Origin: Bradyrhizobium diazoefficiens
GTDB taxonomy: Bacteria > Pseudomonadota > Alphaproteobacteria > Rhizobiales > Xanthobacteraceae
Assembly (NCBI RefSeq): GCF_016616885.1
Contig: NZ_CP067102.1
Span: 496,001 to 560,000 of the forward strand
Length of the DNA stretch: 64,000 nt
Direction: 5' to 3'
In this document: piece after piece, positions 26,318-37,445 of the stretch
Numbering within the stretch: the first letter of the stretch is position 1
How the letters are laid out: each line of letters begins with the position of its first letter
Translations under genes and position numbers: made by a program
The notes under the pieces: model-generated
What the model was told of the DNA's origin: nothing
Seen by the model: only the letters and a program-made list of their open reading frames with translations
The model's database searches: none

Positions 26318-27025
26318 TCATTCCCCGTTCCAGCCGCAGGCGCGGAGCTTCTCATGCATGTGGGGCGGGGCCGGCGCGACCACGCGGACCGGCTCCTTGT
26401 TCCGGGAGATCGGCACCACGATCTCGCGGGAATGCAGGTGCAGCCGCGGCTCGCCGAAGCGCGGGCCGTTGCCGTAAATGTTATCGCCGAAGATCGGCCA
26501 GCCGGTCGCGGACGAATGCACCCGCAATTGATGGGTCCGCCCGGTGACGGGTTCCATGGCGAGCCAGGTCAGCCCGTCGCCGCGGCCCATCACCTTCCAG
26601 TTCGTGACCGCCTTCTGCCCCTCCGGATCGGGCTTCTGCCACCAGCCGCGCTCGGCATTGAGCCGGCCGAGCGGCATGTCGATGGTGCCTTCGCCCTCGG
26701 CAGGGCCGCCCTCGACCACGGTCCAATAGGTCTTGCCGATCTTGCCGTGCTTGAACAGCAGGCCGAGCGAGGCGGTCGCCTTGCGATGGCGGCCGAGCAC
26801 GAGGCAGCCGGAGGTGTCCTTGTCCAGCCGGTGGGCCAGCACCGGCGGTCGCGGCAGGCCGAAACAGAGCGCGTCGAATGAGGCTTCCAGATTGGCGCCG
26901 CCCTTGGGGCCGCGATGCACCGGCAGGCCCGAGGGCTTGTCGATGACCAGCATCAGCCCGTCGCGATGGAGCACGCGCGACTGGATCTCGTCAGCGGTCA
27001 ATTCGGGAACATCGAGCAATTGCAA
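26318..27025 (-). CDS. RluA-family pseudouridine synthase
   Basis: 235 residues. Isomerises specific uridines in rRNA or tRNA. The catalytic Asp is in LAHRLDKDTSGCLV (about residue 68); VIDKPSGLPVHRGP, KTYWTVVEGGP, and PVTGRTHQLRVHSSATGWPIFGD are the other family motifs. No S4 domain, so a short RluA type; the target base cannot be told. It is divergent from ftsY, with 41 bp between starts. Confidence 0.92.
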   Translation of the reverse strand: MQLLDVPELTADEIQSRVLHRDGLMLVIDKPSGLPVHRGPKGGANLEASFDALCFGLPRPPVLAHRLDKDTSGCLVLGRHRKATASLGLLFKHGKIGKTYWTVVEGGPAEGEGTIDMPLGRLNAERGWWQKPDPEGQKAVTNWKVMGRGDGLTWLAMEPVTGRTHQLRVHSSATGWPIFGDNIYGNGPRFGEPRLHLHSREIVVPISRNKEPVRVVAPAPPHMHEKLRACGWNGE

Positions 27026-27066
27026 GACTTTCGTTTATGGGCCGGAACGGCTAACACACCGCCACC

Positions 27067-28014
27067 ATGAACGATACCACCTCCGAGACCCCCAAGCTGA
27101 GCTGGTGGCGCCGCCTGTCCAACGGGCTGAAGCGCACCTCGTCCTCGCTCGGGACCGCGGTCGCCGACCTCGTCACCAAGCGCAAGCTCGACCGCGCCAT
27201 GCTCGACGACATCGAGGACGTGCTGCTGCGCGCCGATCTCGGCACCTCGGTCGCGGTGCGGATTGCGGATGCGGTCGGCACCGGGCGCTATGACAAGGCG
27301 ATCTCGGCCGACGAGGTCAAGGACGTGGTCGCGACCGAGGTCGAGAAGGTGCTGGCGCCGGTCGCGAAGCCACTCGAGATCGATGCCGCCCACAAGCCGT
27401 TCGTGATCCTCGTGGTCGGCGTCAACGGCTCCGGCAAGACCACCACCATCGGCAAGCTCTCGCAAAAGTTTGCGTCCGAAGGCCGCAAGGTGATGCTGGC
27501 CGCCGGCGACACGTTTCGCGCGGCGGCCATTGAGCAGCTCAAGATCTGGGGCGAGCGCACCAAGACGCCGGTCATATCAGGCGCGCAGGGCTCGGATTCG
27601 GCGAGCCTCGCCTTCAATGCACTGACGGCGGCGAAGGAGCAGACCGTCGATGTGCTCCTGATCGACACCGCCGGCCGCCTGCAGAACAAGGCCGAGCTGA
27701 TGAACGAGCTCGAGAAGGTCGTGCGCGTCATCCGAAAGATTGACGCCTCGGCGCCGCATGCGGTGCTGCTCGTGCTCGACGCCACCGTCGGCCAGAACGC
27801 GCTGTCGCAGGTCGAGGCCTTCCACCGCACCGCAGGGGTGACGGGCCTGGTGATGACCAAGCTCGACGGCACCGCGCGCGGAGGCATTCTGGTCGCGCTC
27901 GCGGAAAAATTCAAACTGCCGGTGCATTTCATCGGCGTCGGCGAAAGCGTCGACGATCTTGCGCCGTTCACCGCGCGCGATTTCGCCCGCGCGATCGCCG
28001 GAATCGAAAGCTAG
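27067..28014 (+). CDS. ftsY: SRP receptor FtsY
   Basis: 315 residues. The membrane-associated GTPase that receives SRP-ribosome complexes from Ffh. The NG domain is complete: N-domain helices (RRLSNGLKRTSSSLGTAVADL), GVNGSGKTTTIGKLS (P-loop), DTAGRLQNKAELM, TKLDGTARGGI. The long acidic N-terminal domain of enterobacterial FtsY is missing, normal for alphaproteobacteria. The next gene starts 3 bp after its stop. Confidence 0.97.
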   Translation: MNDTTSETPKLSWWRRLSNGLKRTSSSLGTAVADLVTKRKLDRAMLDDIEDVLLRADLGTSVAVRIADAVGTGRYDKAISADEVKDVVATEVEKVLAPVAKPLEIDAAHKPFVILVVGVNGSGKTTTIGKLSQKFASEGRKVMLAAGDTFRAAAIEQLKIWGERTKTPVISGAQGSDSASLAFNALTAAKEQTVDVLLIDTAGRLQNKAELMNELEKVVRVIRKIDASAPHAVLLVLDATVGQNALSQVEAFHRTAGVTGLVMTKLDGTARGGILVALAEKFKLPVHFIGVGESVDDLAPFTARDFARAIAGIES

Positions 28015-28017
28015 AGA

Positions 28018-28620
28018 ATGGACAAGACTCAGCCGCATCCGCTGTTCAAGCTTGCGACCGAGCTCGGTCCGCTGCTCGTGTTCTTCTTCGTCAATGCGAA
28101 GTTCAATCTGTTCGCCGCAACCGGCGCCTTCATGGTCGCGATCGTGGCGGCAATGATCGCCTCCTATGTGGTGACGCGCCACATCCCGATCATGGCGATC
28201 GTCACAGGCGTGATCGTGCTGGTGTTCGGCACGCTGACCCTGGTGCTGCACGACGAGACCTTCATCAAGGTCAAGCCGACCATCATCTACGGCCTGTTCG
28301 CTGCGATCCTTGGCGGCGGCCTGCTGTTCGGCCGCTCCTTCATCGCCGTGATGTTCGATCAGATGTTCAACCTGACGCCGCACGGCTGGCGCATTCTGAC
28401 GCTGCGCTGGGCGCTGTTCTTTGCGGGCATGGCCGTGCTGAACGAGATCGTCTGGCGCACCCAGAGCACCGACTTCTGGGTGAACTTCAAGGTCTTTGGC
28501 GTCACCCCGCTGACCATGGTCTTCGCCATCGCCCAGATGCCGCTGACCAAACGCTACGGCGTTGATCCGGTCTCGCTGGAGACCAGCGAGGCCGAGGCCG
28601 GGGACGTGCGGAAGGGGTAG
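28018..28620 (+). CDS. yciB: Inner-membrane septation protein A (YciB)
   Basis: 200 residues with about five transmembrane segments. The family start [21 protein letters not shown] and the segments [32 protein letters not shown] and [15 protein letters not shown] are characteristic of YciB/IspZ proteins, which affect envelope integrity and septation. It follows ftsY by 3 bp and is almost certainly translated from the same mRNA. Confidence 0.93.
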   Translation: MDKTQPHPLFKLATELGPLLVFFFVNAKFNLFAATGAFMVAIVAAMIASYVVTRHIPIMAIVTGVIVLVFGTLTLVLHDETFIKVKPTIIYGLFAAILGGGLLFGRSFIAVMFDQMFNLTPHGWRILTLRWALFFAGMAVLNEIVWRTQSTDFWVNFKVFGVTPLTMVFAIAQMPLTKRYGVDPVSLETSEAEAGDVRKG

Positions 28621-28670
28621 CGCTCCCTCAATTCGTCATTGCGAACTGAGGGGCAGCCACACACGCAACT

Positions 28671-28771
28671 GTCATCGTCCGGCTTGACCGGGCGATCAGT
28701 ATTCCAGAGAAAGTTGTGAGATACGGAGAAGCCGCGGCGTACTGATGCCCCGGTCAAGCCAGGGGCATGAC
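28671..28771. repeat. Dispersed palindrome with GTCATCGTCCGGCTTGACC-type ends
   Basis: GGCTTGACCGG at the left pairs with CCGGTCAAGCC at the right. Between convergent yciB and ccmG. Confidence 0.65.
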
Positions 28772-28816
28772 AGCGATGCTTGTGGCTGTCTTGCTCGCTC
28801 ACACTGACGATCGCGA

Positions 28817-29410
28817 TCAGCTCCCCGCCCGCAGCGCCTTCTCCATCTGCGGCAGCAACACGCTCCGAAAATTCTCCGGCGTGATCGGGCCGACCAGCTT
28901 GTAGACGATGGTGCCTTCGCGGCCGACGACGAAACTCTCGGGCACGCCATAGACGCCCCATTCGATCGAGGCGCGGCCGTTGGCGTCGGTGCCGACGCGG
29001 CCGAACGGGTTGCCGTAGCGCCCGAGGAAGCGCCGCGCGTTGTCGGGCGCATCCTTGTAGTTGATGCCGACGAGCTGGAAGCGCTTGTCCTTGGCAAGCT
29101 CCGTCAGCAACGGCGCCTCGTCGTGACAGGGCACGCACCAGGAGGCCCAGACATTGACGAGGCTGACCTTGCCCTTGAAGGCGGACGGATCGAAGCCTGG
29201 CACCTGAGCATTGTCGGCCTGCAATCCCTCGAGCGGCGGCAGCGTGGTCTGGGGCGCGGGCCGGCCGATCAGCGCGGAGGGAATTCGCGAAGGGTCGCCG
29301 CTGCCGAGCCGAAGCCAGAACAGCACGGCAAGCGCGGCGAAGGCGAGCAGCGGCAGCACCATCAGGAAGGTGCGGCGCTGCGGCGGTGCCGAGGTCGATT
29401 GCCCGCTCAT
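28817..29410 (-). CDS. ccmG: Cytochrome c maturation thiol:disulfide oxidoreductase (DsbE/CcmG type)
   Basis: 197 residues (CycY in rhizobia). One N-terminal membrane anchor ([19 protein letters not shown]) holds a periplasmic thioredoxin domain with active site WCVPC (Cys92, Cys95) that reduces apocytochrome c or CcmH before heme attachment. [18 protein letters not shown] and [17 protein letters not shown] (cis-Pro loop) are typical. Its start overlaps the ccmD stop by 4 bp. Confidence 0.95.
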   Translation of the reverse strand: MSGQSTSAPPQRRTFLMVLPLLAFAALAVLFWLRLGSGDPSRIPSALIGRPAPQTTLPPLEGLQADNAQVPGFDPSAFKGKVSLVNVWASWCVPCHDEAPLLTELAKDKRFQLVGINYKDAPDNARRFLGRYGNPFGRVGTDANGRASIEWGVYGVPESFVVGREGTIVYKLVGPITPENFRSVLLPQMEKALRAGS

Positions 29411-29592
29411 GGTGTGTCCAAAGCACTGCGGCCCGAGCGGCGCGTGACGCCACCGCGGTCGAGCTCGCGCAGACGCTGCGTCTGGTTGCGATAGTCGAGC
29501 ACGACCCAGCCGATCAGGATCGCGACCACGACAGCCGCCGCCGCATAGGACGTCACGATGAAGGATGCATAGGGACCGAGTGACATTGTCAT
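29407..29592 (-). CDS. ccmD: Heme exporter protein D
   Basis: 61 residues from [22 protein letters not shown] two codons later is the other possible start. One transmembrane helix ([16 protein letters not shown]) then a basic stretch ([23 protein letters not shown]), the standard CcmD plan; it helps release holo-CcmE from CcmABC. AAGGGG lies just upstream. The start overlaps the ccmC stop and the stop overlaps the ccmG start, so the three genes form one coupled operon. Confidence 0.88.
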   Translation of the reverse strand: MTMSLGPYASFIVTSYAAAAVVVAILIGWVVLDYRNQTQRLRELDRGGVTRRSGRSALDTP

Positions 29593-30374
29593 GCTGCCCC
29601 TTTTGACGCGTTTTCTTGACGCGAACCGGTGCTCACTTCGCTTGAAAACGCGACGCGGCTCGCCTGCATCATCTGCAGCGCGCGCACGCGCCGGCGCAAA
29701 ATCTCGTTGCGCATCGCAGCCAAGTGCAGCGTGACGAACAGCAGCGTGAATGCGATGGCCATCACCAGCAGCGGAATCAGGAACGATTTGTCGAGCGTCG
29801 AGCCGCCTATGCGCATCACCGAGGCTGGCTGGTGCAGCGTGTTCCACCAGTCGACCGAGAACTTGATGATGGGAAGATTGATTGCGCCGACCAGCGTCAG
29901 CACGGCCGCGGCGCGTGCCGCGCGCGAGGGATCTTCCACCGCGCGCCACAGCGCCATCAGGCCGAGATACATCAGGAACAGGATCAGCACCGACGTCAGC
30001 CGCGCGTCCCATTCCCAATAGGTGCCCCACATCGGACGCCCCCACAGCGAGCCCGTGAGCAACGCCAGGAAGGTGAAGCTGGCACCGATCGGTGCGGCGG
30101 CTTTGGCGGCGACGTCGGCGAGCGGATGCCGCCACACCAGCGTGCCGAGCGAGGCGACACTCATCACGCCCCACACGAACATCGACAGCCACGCATTCGG
30201 CACGTGGATGAACATGATCTTCACGGTCGCGCCCTGCTGATAATCGTCGGGCGCGGTGGCCGATTGATAAAGGCCGATCGTGAGCAGGATGACGGTCGCG
30301 GCCGCGAGCCACGGCAGCACCCGCGCCGAGAGCGCGAGGAACCTTGTGGGATTGGCGAGGTCGATCAGCGACAT
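29589..30374 (-). CDS. ccmC: Heme exporter protein C
   Basis: 261 residues, about six transmembrane segments. CcmC presents heme to CcmE in the periplasm. The tryptophan-rich WWD motif [23 protein letters not shown] and the ligand regions [11 protein letters not shown] and [11 protein letters not shown] are present. Starts 76 bp after ccmB, with a FixK-like box in the gap. Confidence 0.96.
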   Translation of the reverse strand: MSLIDLANPTRFLALSARVLPWLAAATVILLTIGLYQSATAPDDYQQGATVKIMFIHVPNAWLSMFVWGVMSVASLGTLVWRHPLADVAAKAAAPIGASFTFLALLTGSLWGRPMWGTYWEWDARLTSVLILFLMYLGLMALWRAVEDPSRAARAAAVLTLVGAINLPIIKFSVDWWNTLHQPASVMRIGGSTLDKSFLIPLLVMAIAFTLLFVTLHLAAMRNEILRRRVRALQMMQASRVAFSSEVSTGSRQENASKGAA

Positions 30375-30434
30375 GGTATCGTGATAATCACAGGGCAGCG
30401 CTCATGCAATCAGCATGAAAGCACGCAGCGAAAG

Positions 30435-30448
30435 TTGATCGGGGTCAA
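30435..30448. promoter_or_regulatory. FixK-like box upstream of ccmC
   Basis: TTGATCGGGGTCAA is a perfect TTGA-N6-TCAA site, 61 bp before the ccmC start and in the short ccmB-ccmC gap. It suggests a low-oxygen promoter for ccmC-ccmD-ccmG independent of ccmAB. Confidence 0.5.
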
Positions 30449-30450
30449 GG

Positions 30451-31119
30451 TCAATCCAGTCCATGTTTCAGGCTCGCGGCTGCCGCAAACGGGCCGATCA
30501 CGAGGCTGACCAGCGACAGTGCGCAAAGGATCGAGAACGGCGCGCCGAATGACAACGGCCCGGTGATCGCGGCCTGCGAGGCCGCAACCCCGAAGATCAG
30601 CACCGGGATCGACAGCGGCAGCACCAGCACGGCCATCAGCAGCCCGCCCCGATGCAGCGTCACCGCCAGCGCCGCGCCGATCATGCCTGTAAAGGTCAGC
30701 GCAGGCGTGCCCGCCAGCAGCGTCAGCGCCACCGCACTGGTCGCGACCATGTCGAGGTTGAGCAGCAGGCCCAGCACCGGGGTTGCGACAATCAGCGGCA
30801 GGCCCGCGGCCAGCCAATGCGCCAGCGCCTTGGCGGCGCAGGCCAGTTCCAGCGGGGTCCGGCTCATCGTGATTAAATCGAGCGAGCCGTCCTCATGGTC
30901 GGCCATGAACAGCCGGTCCAGCGTCAGCAGGCTCGCCAGCAGGGCGCCGAGCCAGAGGATGGCGGGCCCGAGCCGCGATAGCAGCGCCAGGTCCGGCCCC
31001 ACCGCGAACGGCATCAGGACAACGACGGTCAGGAAAAACAGCACGCCAATCAAGGCCCCGCCGCCAACGCGGAGCGCGATCCGGATGTCCCGGCGAATGA
31101 GGGCGGACAGGGCGGTCAT
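30451..31119 (-). CDS. ccmB: Heme exporter protein B
   Basis: 222 residues from MTALSALIRRDIRIALRVGGG, the family start; a longer frame to 31209 would overlap ccmA. Six predicted transmembrane segments. The membrane subunit of the CcmAB ABC transporter; with CcmA, CcmC and CcmD it releases holo-CcmE. Signatures: DHEDGSLDLITMSRTPLELACAAKALAHWL. Starts 37 bp after ccmA. Confidence 0.95.
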   Translation of the reverse strand: MTALSALIRRDIRIALRVGGGALIGVLFFLTVVVLMPFAVGPDLALLSRLGPAILWLGALLASLLTLDRLFMADHEDGSLDLITMSRTPLELACAAKALAHWLAAGLPLIVATPVLGLLLNLDMVATSAVALTLLAGTPALTFTGMIGAALAVTLHRGGLLMAVLVLPLSIPVLIFGVAASQAAITGPLSFGAPFSILCALSLVSLVIGPFAAAASLKHGLD

Positions 31120-31156
31120 GGGGCTCCCCGCGACAAAAGCTGAGGGTCGGGCCGCT

Positions 31157-31783
31157 TCATGTCGTCCCCCCGATCTGCAGCTCGCGCGATTCGATGCCGA
31201 GCGGCGCATGGGTCGCCGCGATGATCAGGCCGCCGCGTGCCAGATGGTCGCGCATCAGGCTGCCGAACATGTCCTGGCCGGCGACATCCAGCGCATTGGT
31301 CGGCTCGTCCAGCAGCCAGACCGGGCGACGGACCATCAGCAGCCGGGCCAGCGATAGTCGGCGGCGCTGACCGGCCGACAGGAAGGCCGCGGGCAGATGG
31401 GTGGCGTGGTCGAGGCCGACGGTGGCAAGGCTTTCAGCGGCGTCGCCGCGCTCGCCGCCCAGAAAATCAGCCCAGAATGCCAGGTTTTCCGCCACGCTCA
31501 GTGCTGGCTTCAGGGCATCGCGATGGCCGAGATAGTGGCATTGCTCGGGCAGCGTCATGTCGGCGTCGCCCCCGTCCAGTACGATTGTGCCGCCAGCCGG
31601 AATGAGCAGGCCGGCGATCAGCCGCAGCAGTGAGGTTTTGCCCGAGCCGTTGCGGCCGACGACCGCCACGGCTTCGCCGGAGACCGCCTCGAAATCGAGC
31701 CCGGAAAACACCTCGCGGCCGCCCCGCACGCAAATCACCCCGCGTCCGGACAGCTGCATCTGGCTTGCTATCAACCCGTTCAA
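31157..31783 (-). CDS. ccmA: Heme exporter ATP-binding protein A
   Basis: 208 residues. ABC ATPase of Ccm[18 protein letters not shown] (Walker A), [15 protein letters not shown] (signature) and [12 protein letters not shown] (Walker B) are intact. First gene of the minus-strand ccm group; its promoter region is shared with divergent acnA and holds an Irr-like box. Confidence 0.96.
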   Translation of the reverse strand: MNGLIASQMQLSGRGVICVRGGREVFSGLDFEAVSGEAVAVVGRNGSGKTSLLRLIAGLLIPAGGTIVLDGGDADMTLPEQCHYLGHRDALKPALSVAENLAFWADFLGGERGDAAESLATVGLDHATHLPAAFLSAGQRRRLSLARLLMVRRPVWLLDEPTNALDVAGQDMFGSLMRDHLARGGLIIAATHAPLGIESRELQIGGTT

Positions 31784-31868
31784 AGCCGGGCCTCAGGAAA
31801 TCTTGGGGTAGCGCATCAGAATTTTTGGCTCGCGACTTGCTGGGTTCGATTGTGGCGGTGGCGGCGCG

Positions 31869-31885
31869 GTTAGAAAGCTTCTATA
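31869..31885. promoter_or_regulatory. Irr-type iron control element between ccmA and acnA
   Basis: GTTAGAAAGCTTCTATA matches 12 of 14 defined positions of the TTTAGAA-N3-TTCTAAA consensus of rhizobial Irr boxes. It is about 117 bp before the acnA start and 86 bp before ccmA. Confidence 0.5.
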
Positions 31886-32001
31886 AGCCCGGAACTACTT
31901 GATGCAGCAACTCAACCTGCCCCTGCAAGCGACCCAGCCTGCTACGCTGACGGTGTTAAAATACCCCTTGCCGGGTATAACTAACAATTGGGATTTCCTA
32001 C

Positions 32002-34722
<2,721 letters not shown>

Positions 34723-34770
34723 GCGCGAATTTGTGAACGGTGGCTCACTGCGACGTGAGTAGAAGGTTAA

Positions 34771-34802
34771 ACAAAGGCGGCCTATCACAGGGCCGCCTTT
34801 GT
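34771..34802 (+). terminator. Rho-independent terminator of acnA
   Basis: 12-bp perfect stem ACAAAGGCGGCC/GGCCGCCTTTGT with an 8-base loop, ending in CTTTGTTG. Confidence 0.8.
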
Positions 34803-34922
34803 TGCGTTAAGGCTTTGGATGGGCCGTCCGGCAGAAACGCGTCCCGGACGGTTGAATGTGCTGCGCCCGTAAGACTACGGTGACCATCAGGCGATAAGAT
34901 CTCCCTCAACGAATGACCGTGT

Positions 34923-35711
34923 GTGACGTCCGACATGACTGGAATGATGGCTTCTAATCTCGTTTCGCGCTGGTCCGGGGCACTCTGGTCGGGAGCACTC
35001 GGCATCTGCGCGATCGTCGCCGTTATCCGTCCTGCCGAGGCTGATCCCCGCGCCGTGGTCGAGCTCTTCACCTCGCAGGGCTGCTCCTCCTGCCCGCCCG
35101 CCGACAAGGTCATCGGCGATCTCGCCAAGGATCCCTCGATCATCGCGCTGAGCATGCCGATCGACTATTGGGATTATCTCGGCTGGAAGGACACGCTGGC
35201 AGATTCGCGTTTCTCGGCGCGGCAGCGCGCCTATTCGCGCATGCGCGGTGACCGCGAAGTTTATACGCCGCAGGTCGTGGTCAATGGCGCCGTGCATGTC
35301 ATCGGCAGCGACCGGTCCGGCATCGAAAACGCAATCGACAAGACCGACACGGGCACCGGCGTGATGAGCGTGCCGGTGACGATGTCGCTCGCGGGCAAGC
35401 AGATCAGCGTGTCGGTCGCCGAGAGCAAGGAGCCGGCGATCTCGCATGGCGAGGTCTGGATCTGCTCGATCGCGAAATCGGTGCCGATCGAAATCAGCCG
35501 CGGCGAGAATCGCGGACAGCAGATCACCTACCACAACGTCGTGCGCAATCTGCTCAAGGTCGGTGACTGGAACGGACATCCGGAAAGCTGGACCGTCCCG
35601 CTCGAAAATCTCACGCGCGACGGCGTCGACGGCGCGGTGGTCTATGTCCAGGACGGCAGCCGCGAGAAGCCCGGCCCCATGCTGGGCGCGGCGTACACGT
35701 CGCTGCACTGA
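34923..35711 (+). CDS. DUF1223 thioredoxin-like exported protein
   Basis: 262 residues from GTG; ATGs at 34935 and 34944 are other possible starts. A signal peptide (WSGALGICAIVAVIRPAEA) precedes a domain starting VVELFTSQGCSSCPPADKVIGDLA: a CxxC thiol motif in a thioredoxin-like fold, then DYWDYLGWKDTLADSRFSARQRAY and YTPQVVVNG. These are the DUF1223 signatures; probably a periplasmic redox protein of unknown partner. Confidence 0.88.
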   Translation: MTSDMTGMMASNLVSRWSGALWSGALGICAIVAVIRPAEADPRAVVELFTSQGCSSCPPADKVIGDLAKDPSIIALSMPIDYWDYLGWKDTLADSRFSARQRAYSRMRGDREVYTPQVVVNGAVHVIGSDRSGIENAIDKTDTGTGVMSVPVTMSLAGKQISVSVAESKEPAISHGEVWICSIAKSVPIEISRGENRGQQITYHNVVRNLLKVGDWNGHPESWTVPLENLTRDGVDGAVVYVQDGSREKPGPMLGAAYTSLH

Positions 35712-35743
35712 GCGCGTAGATCGTCTCTCAAAATTTAGTGCTT

Positions 35744-35827
35744 GTCATTCCGGGGCGCGCCCCTTGGGCGCGAGCTATGATGCGCAATTGCGCACCATAG
35801 CTCGCGCTTCGCGGGCTCCGGAATGAC
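35744..35827. repeat. Dispersed repeat with TCATTCCGGGG/CCGGAATGAC ends
   Basis: Complementary ends; the inner part carries GAGCTATG/CATAGCTC around TGCGCAATTGCGCA, a nested palindrome. Confidence 0.75.
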
Positions 35828-35854
35828 TGCGCGGCAGCAACACCCCGACACAAA

Positions 35855-35882
35855 CAAAAAAGGACCAACTTGCGTTGGCCCT
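35855..35882 (-). terminator. Orphan Rho-independent terminator on the minus strand
   Basis: Minus strand: AGGGCCAAC-GCAA-GTTGGTCCT (9-bp stem, GNRA-type loop) followed by a T-run. No minus-strand gene lies upstream within 800 bp, so it probably ends an unannotated small RNA. Confidence 0.65.
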
Positions 35883-36240
35883 CCTTGTCGCGCGTACAGA
35901 CCCGATCCTGTTCGACCCCGGGGGGCTGGGGGCTGAGGAATCCGGAACCGAAAGGACCGGGTCAACGCACACGCATCTTTTCGCAGTGCAGGGCGGCGGG
36001 CGGTTGGCGGAAAAGCGGCGATCCTGTGATTCCTGCTAACGATCCCGTGACGGTTTGCCGCTGAGAAGTTCCACCGTTGCGTGTGTCATGATTCGCAACC
36101 ATTTGGCGAGGTGAACCGGAGCCCTCCAAGAGCCCCTTGCGGCCGGGAACGGTTGGCGCAATCATGCAATTGTCATGATCCGCGGCTCCGGGGACGGTCT
36201 TCGCGGAGGTGGGTCGTGCTGATGCGACAGGAGGCGCTGG
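35883..36240. other. Intergenic region, possible sRNA locus
   Basis: No convincing protein frame. The minus strand leads into the orphan terminator at 35855-35882 and contains GC-rich inverted segments (such as AGCCCCCAGCCCCCCGGGGT), as in a structured RNA. No promoter could be fixed. It also holds the promoter of the DUF2794 gene. Confidence 0.35.
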
Positions 36241-36612
36241 GTGAGTTTGACGCCGGAGGATGCCGATCCGAGCGAGCAGCGCGCGGTGGCGCGCCCCGCC
36301 GCTGCGAATGCCCAGCTGAGCCGGGTGACGTTCAACCGGCTCGAGCTGAACCGAATTCTCAACCTCTATGGCCGCATGGTCGCCGACGGCGAGTGGCGGG
36401 ACTACGCGATCGATTTCCTGAAGGACCGCGCGGTGTTCTCGGTCTATCGCCGCGCCTCCGAAGTGCCGATCTACCGCATCGAGAAGGATCCGCGGCTGGC
36501 CCGCAAGCAGGGCATGTACAGCGTGATCTCGGCGACCGGCCTGATCCTGCGCCGCGGCCACGAGCTCGACCGCGTGCTGCTGGTGATCGACCGGAAACTG
36601 GCGGTGGTGTAG
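36241..36612 (+). CDS. DUF2794 family protein (GTG start)
   Basis: 123 residues. After a variable 25-residue start the conserved core begins: VTFNRLELNRILNLYGRMVADGEWRDYAIDFLKDRAVFSVYRRASEVPIYRIEKDPRLA, then GMYSVISATGLILRRGHEL. Cytoplasmic, no known role; widespread in alphaproteobacteria. The start is GTG with GGAGGCGCTGG before it. Confidence 0.88.
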   Translation: MSLTPEDADPSEQRAVARPAAANAQLSRVTFNRLELNRILNLYGRMVADGEWRDYAIDFLKDRAVFSVYRRASEVPIYRIEKDPRLARKQGMYSVISATGLILRRGHELDRVLLVIDRKLAVV

Positions 36613-36627
36613 GGGCACCAACGGTGC

Positions 36628-36717
36628 CGTAGGATGGGCAAAGCGAAGCGTGCCCACCATGGTCGGCAATGAGGAGAGGCGGTGGGCACGGCGCTTTGCG
36701 CCTTTGCCCACCCTACG
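36628..36717. repeat. Dispersed palindrome, variant of the one hit by the IS
   Basis: Left arm 36628-36658 (CGTAGGATGGGCAAAG...), right arm 36681-36717 (...CTTTGCCCACCCTACG). It shares the outer GTAGG-TGGG ends with the 4129 repeat but lacks the CTAA/TTAG target. Confidence 0.75.
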
Positions 36718-36722
36718 AGACC

Positions 36723-37253
36723 TTACCTTGTCGGCACGCTCTTCGCGCCCTCGCCGAGGTCGCGCTGCATCATCACCGTATCCAGCCAGCGGCCGAATTT
36801 CAGGCCGACATTCGGATGCGTGCCGATCATCTTGAAGCCGCCGCGGGTGTGCACGCCGATCGAGCCGGCATTGGCGGAATCGCCGATTACCGCGATCATC
36901 TGCCGGAAGCCGCGCGCCTCGCATTCAGTGATCAGCCGCTCCAGCAGCAGCGAGCCGATGCCGCGGCGGTGGAAGCTGGGATCGAGATAGATCGAGTTCT
37001 CGACCGTGAAGCGGTAGGCGGGGCGGGGCCGGTAGGCGCCGGCATAGGCGTATCCGGCGACGCGGCCATCGAGCATGGCGACGAAATAGGGATAGCCGCC
37101 ATCGACCAGCGTTCGATAGCGGCGCGTCATCTCGGCGAGGTCGGGCGGCTCGATCTCGAACGTCGCGGTGCCCTCGCGGACGGCCTGCTGGTAGATGGCG
37201 GTGATGTCGGGGAGGTCGGCCTCAAGGGTGGGCCTGATTTCGGGTGCGGACAT
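36723..37253 (-). CDS. GNAT acetyltransferase, phosphinothricin-acetyltransferase-like
   Basis: 176 residues. Acetyl-CoA-binding motif HRRGIGSLLLERLI; EADLPDITAIYQQAVREGTATFE at the start and YRPRPAYRFTVENSIYLDPSF are typical of the PAT/YncA group, which acetylates phosphinothricin, methionine sulfoximine or related amino acids. Natural substrate unknown. Palindromic repeats flank the gene on both sides. Confidence 0.85.
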   Translation of the reverse strand: MSAPEIRPTLEADLPDITAIYQQAVREGTATFEIEPPDLAEMTRRYRTLVDGGYPYFVAMLDGRVAGYAYAGAYRPRPAYRFTVENSIYLDPSFHRRGIGSLLLERLITECEARGFRQMIAVIGDSANAGSIGVHTRGGFKMIGTHPNVGLKFGRWLDTVMMQRDLGEGAKSVPTR

Positions 37254-37330
37254 GGGAGGAAGATAGCAGGGGCGTTGCTATGAGCAACGGCGTTTCCGCA
37301 TGCGTCATGGCTGGGCTAGTCCCGAACACA

Positions 37331-37380
37331 TCACCGTCATTCCGGGGCGATGCGAAGCATCGAACCCGGAATGACGGTGA
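37331..37380. repeat. Dispersed repeat, short form
   Basis: TCACCGTCATTCCGGG and CCCGGAATGACGGTGA form a 16-bp perfect stem around GATGCGAAGCATC, itself a hairpin; the simplest version of this repeat type in the window. Confidence 0.8.
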
Positions 37381-37395
37381 GTGGGGCCAAACAAA

Positions 37396-37419
37396 AACCC
37401 CGGCCTCGCGGCCGGGGTT
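37396..37419 (-). terminator. Rho-independent terminator of the Bax-inhibitor-like gene
   Basis: AACCCCGGCC-TCGC-GGCCGGGGTT stem; on the minus strand it runs into TTTTTG. Confidence 0.85.
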
Positions 37420-37445
37420 CGTGTCAGTTCCCTCAGGTCTGGCGC

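Noticed and set aside
35735..35972. Minus-strand open frames of 65-76 codons across the orphan terminator
   Set aside because: They run through a strong terminator and a dispersed repeat, so translation is unlikely.
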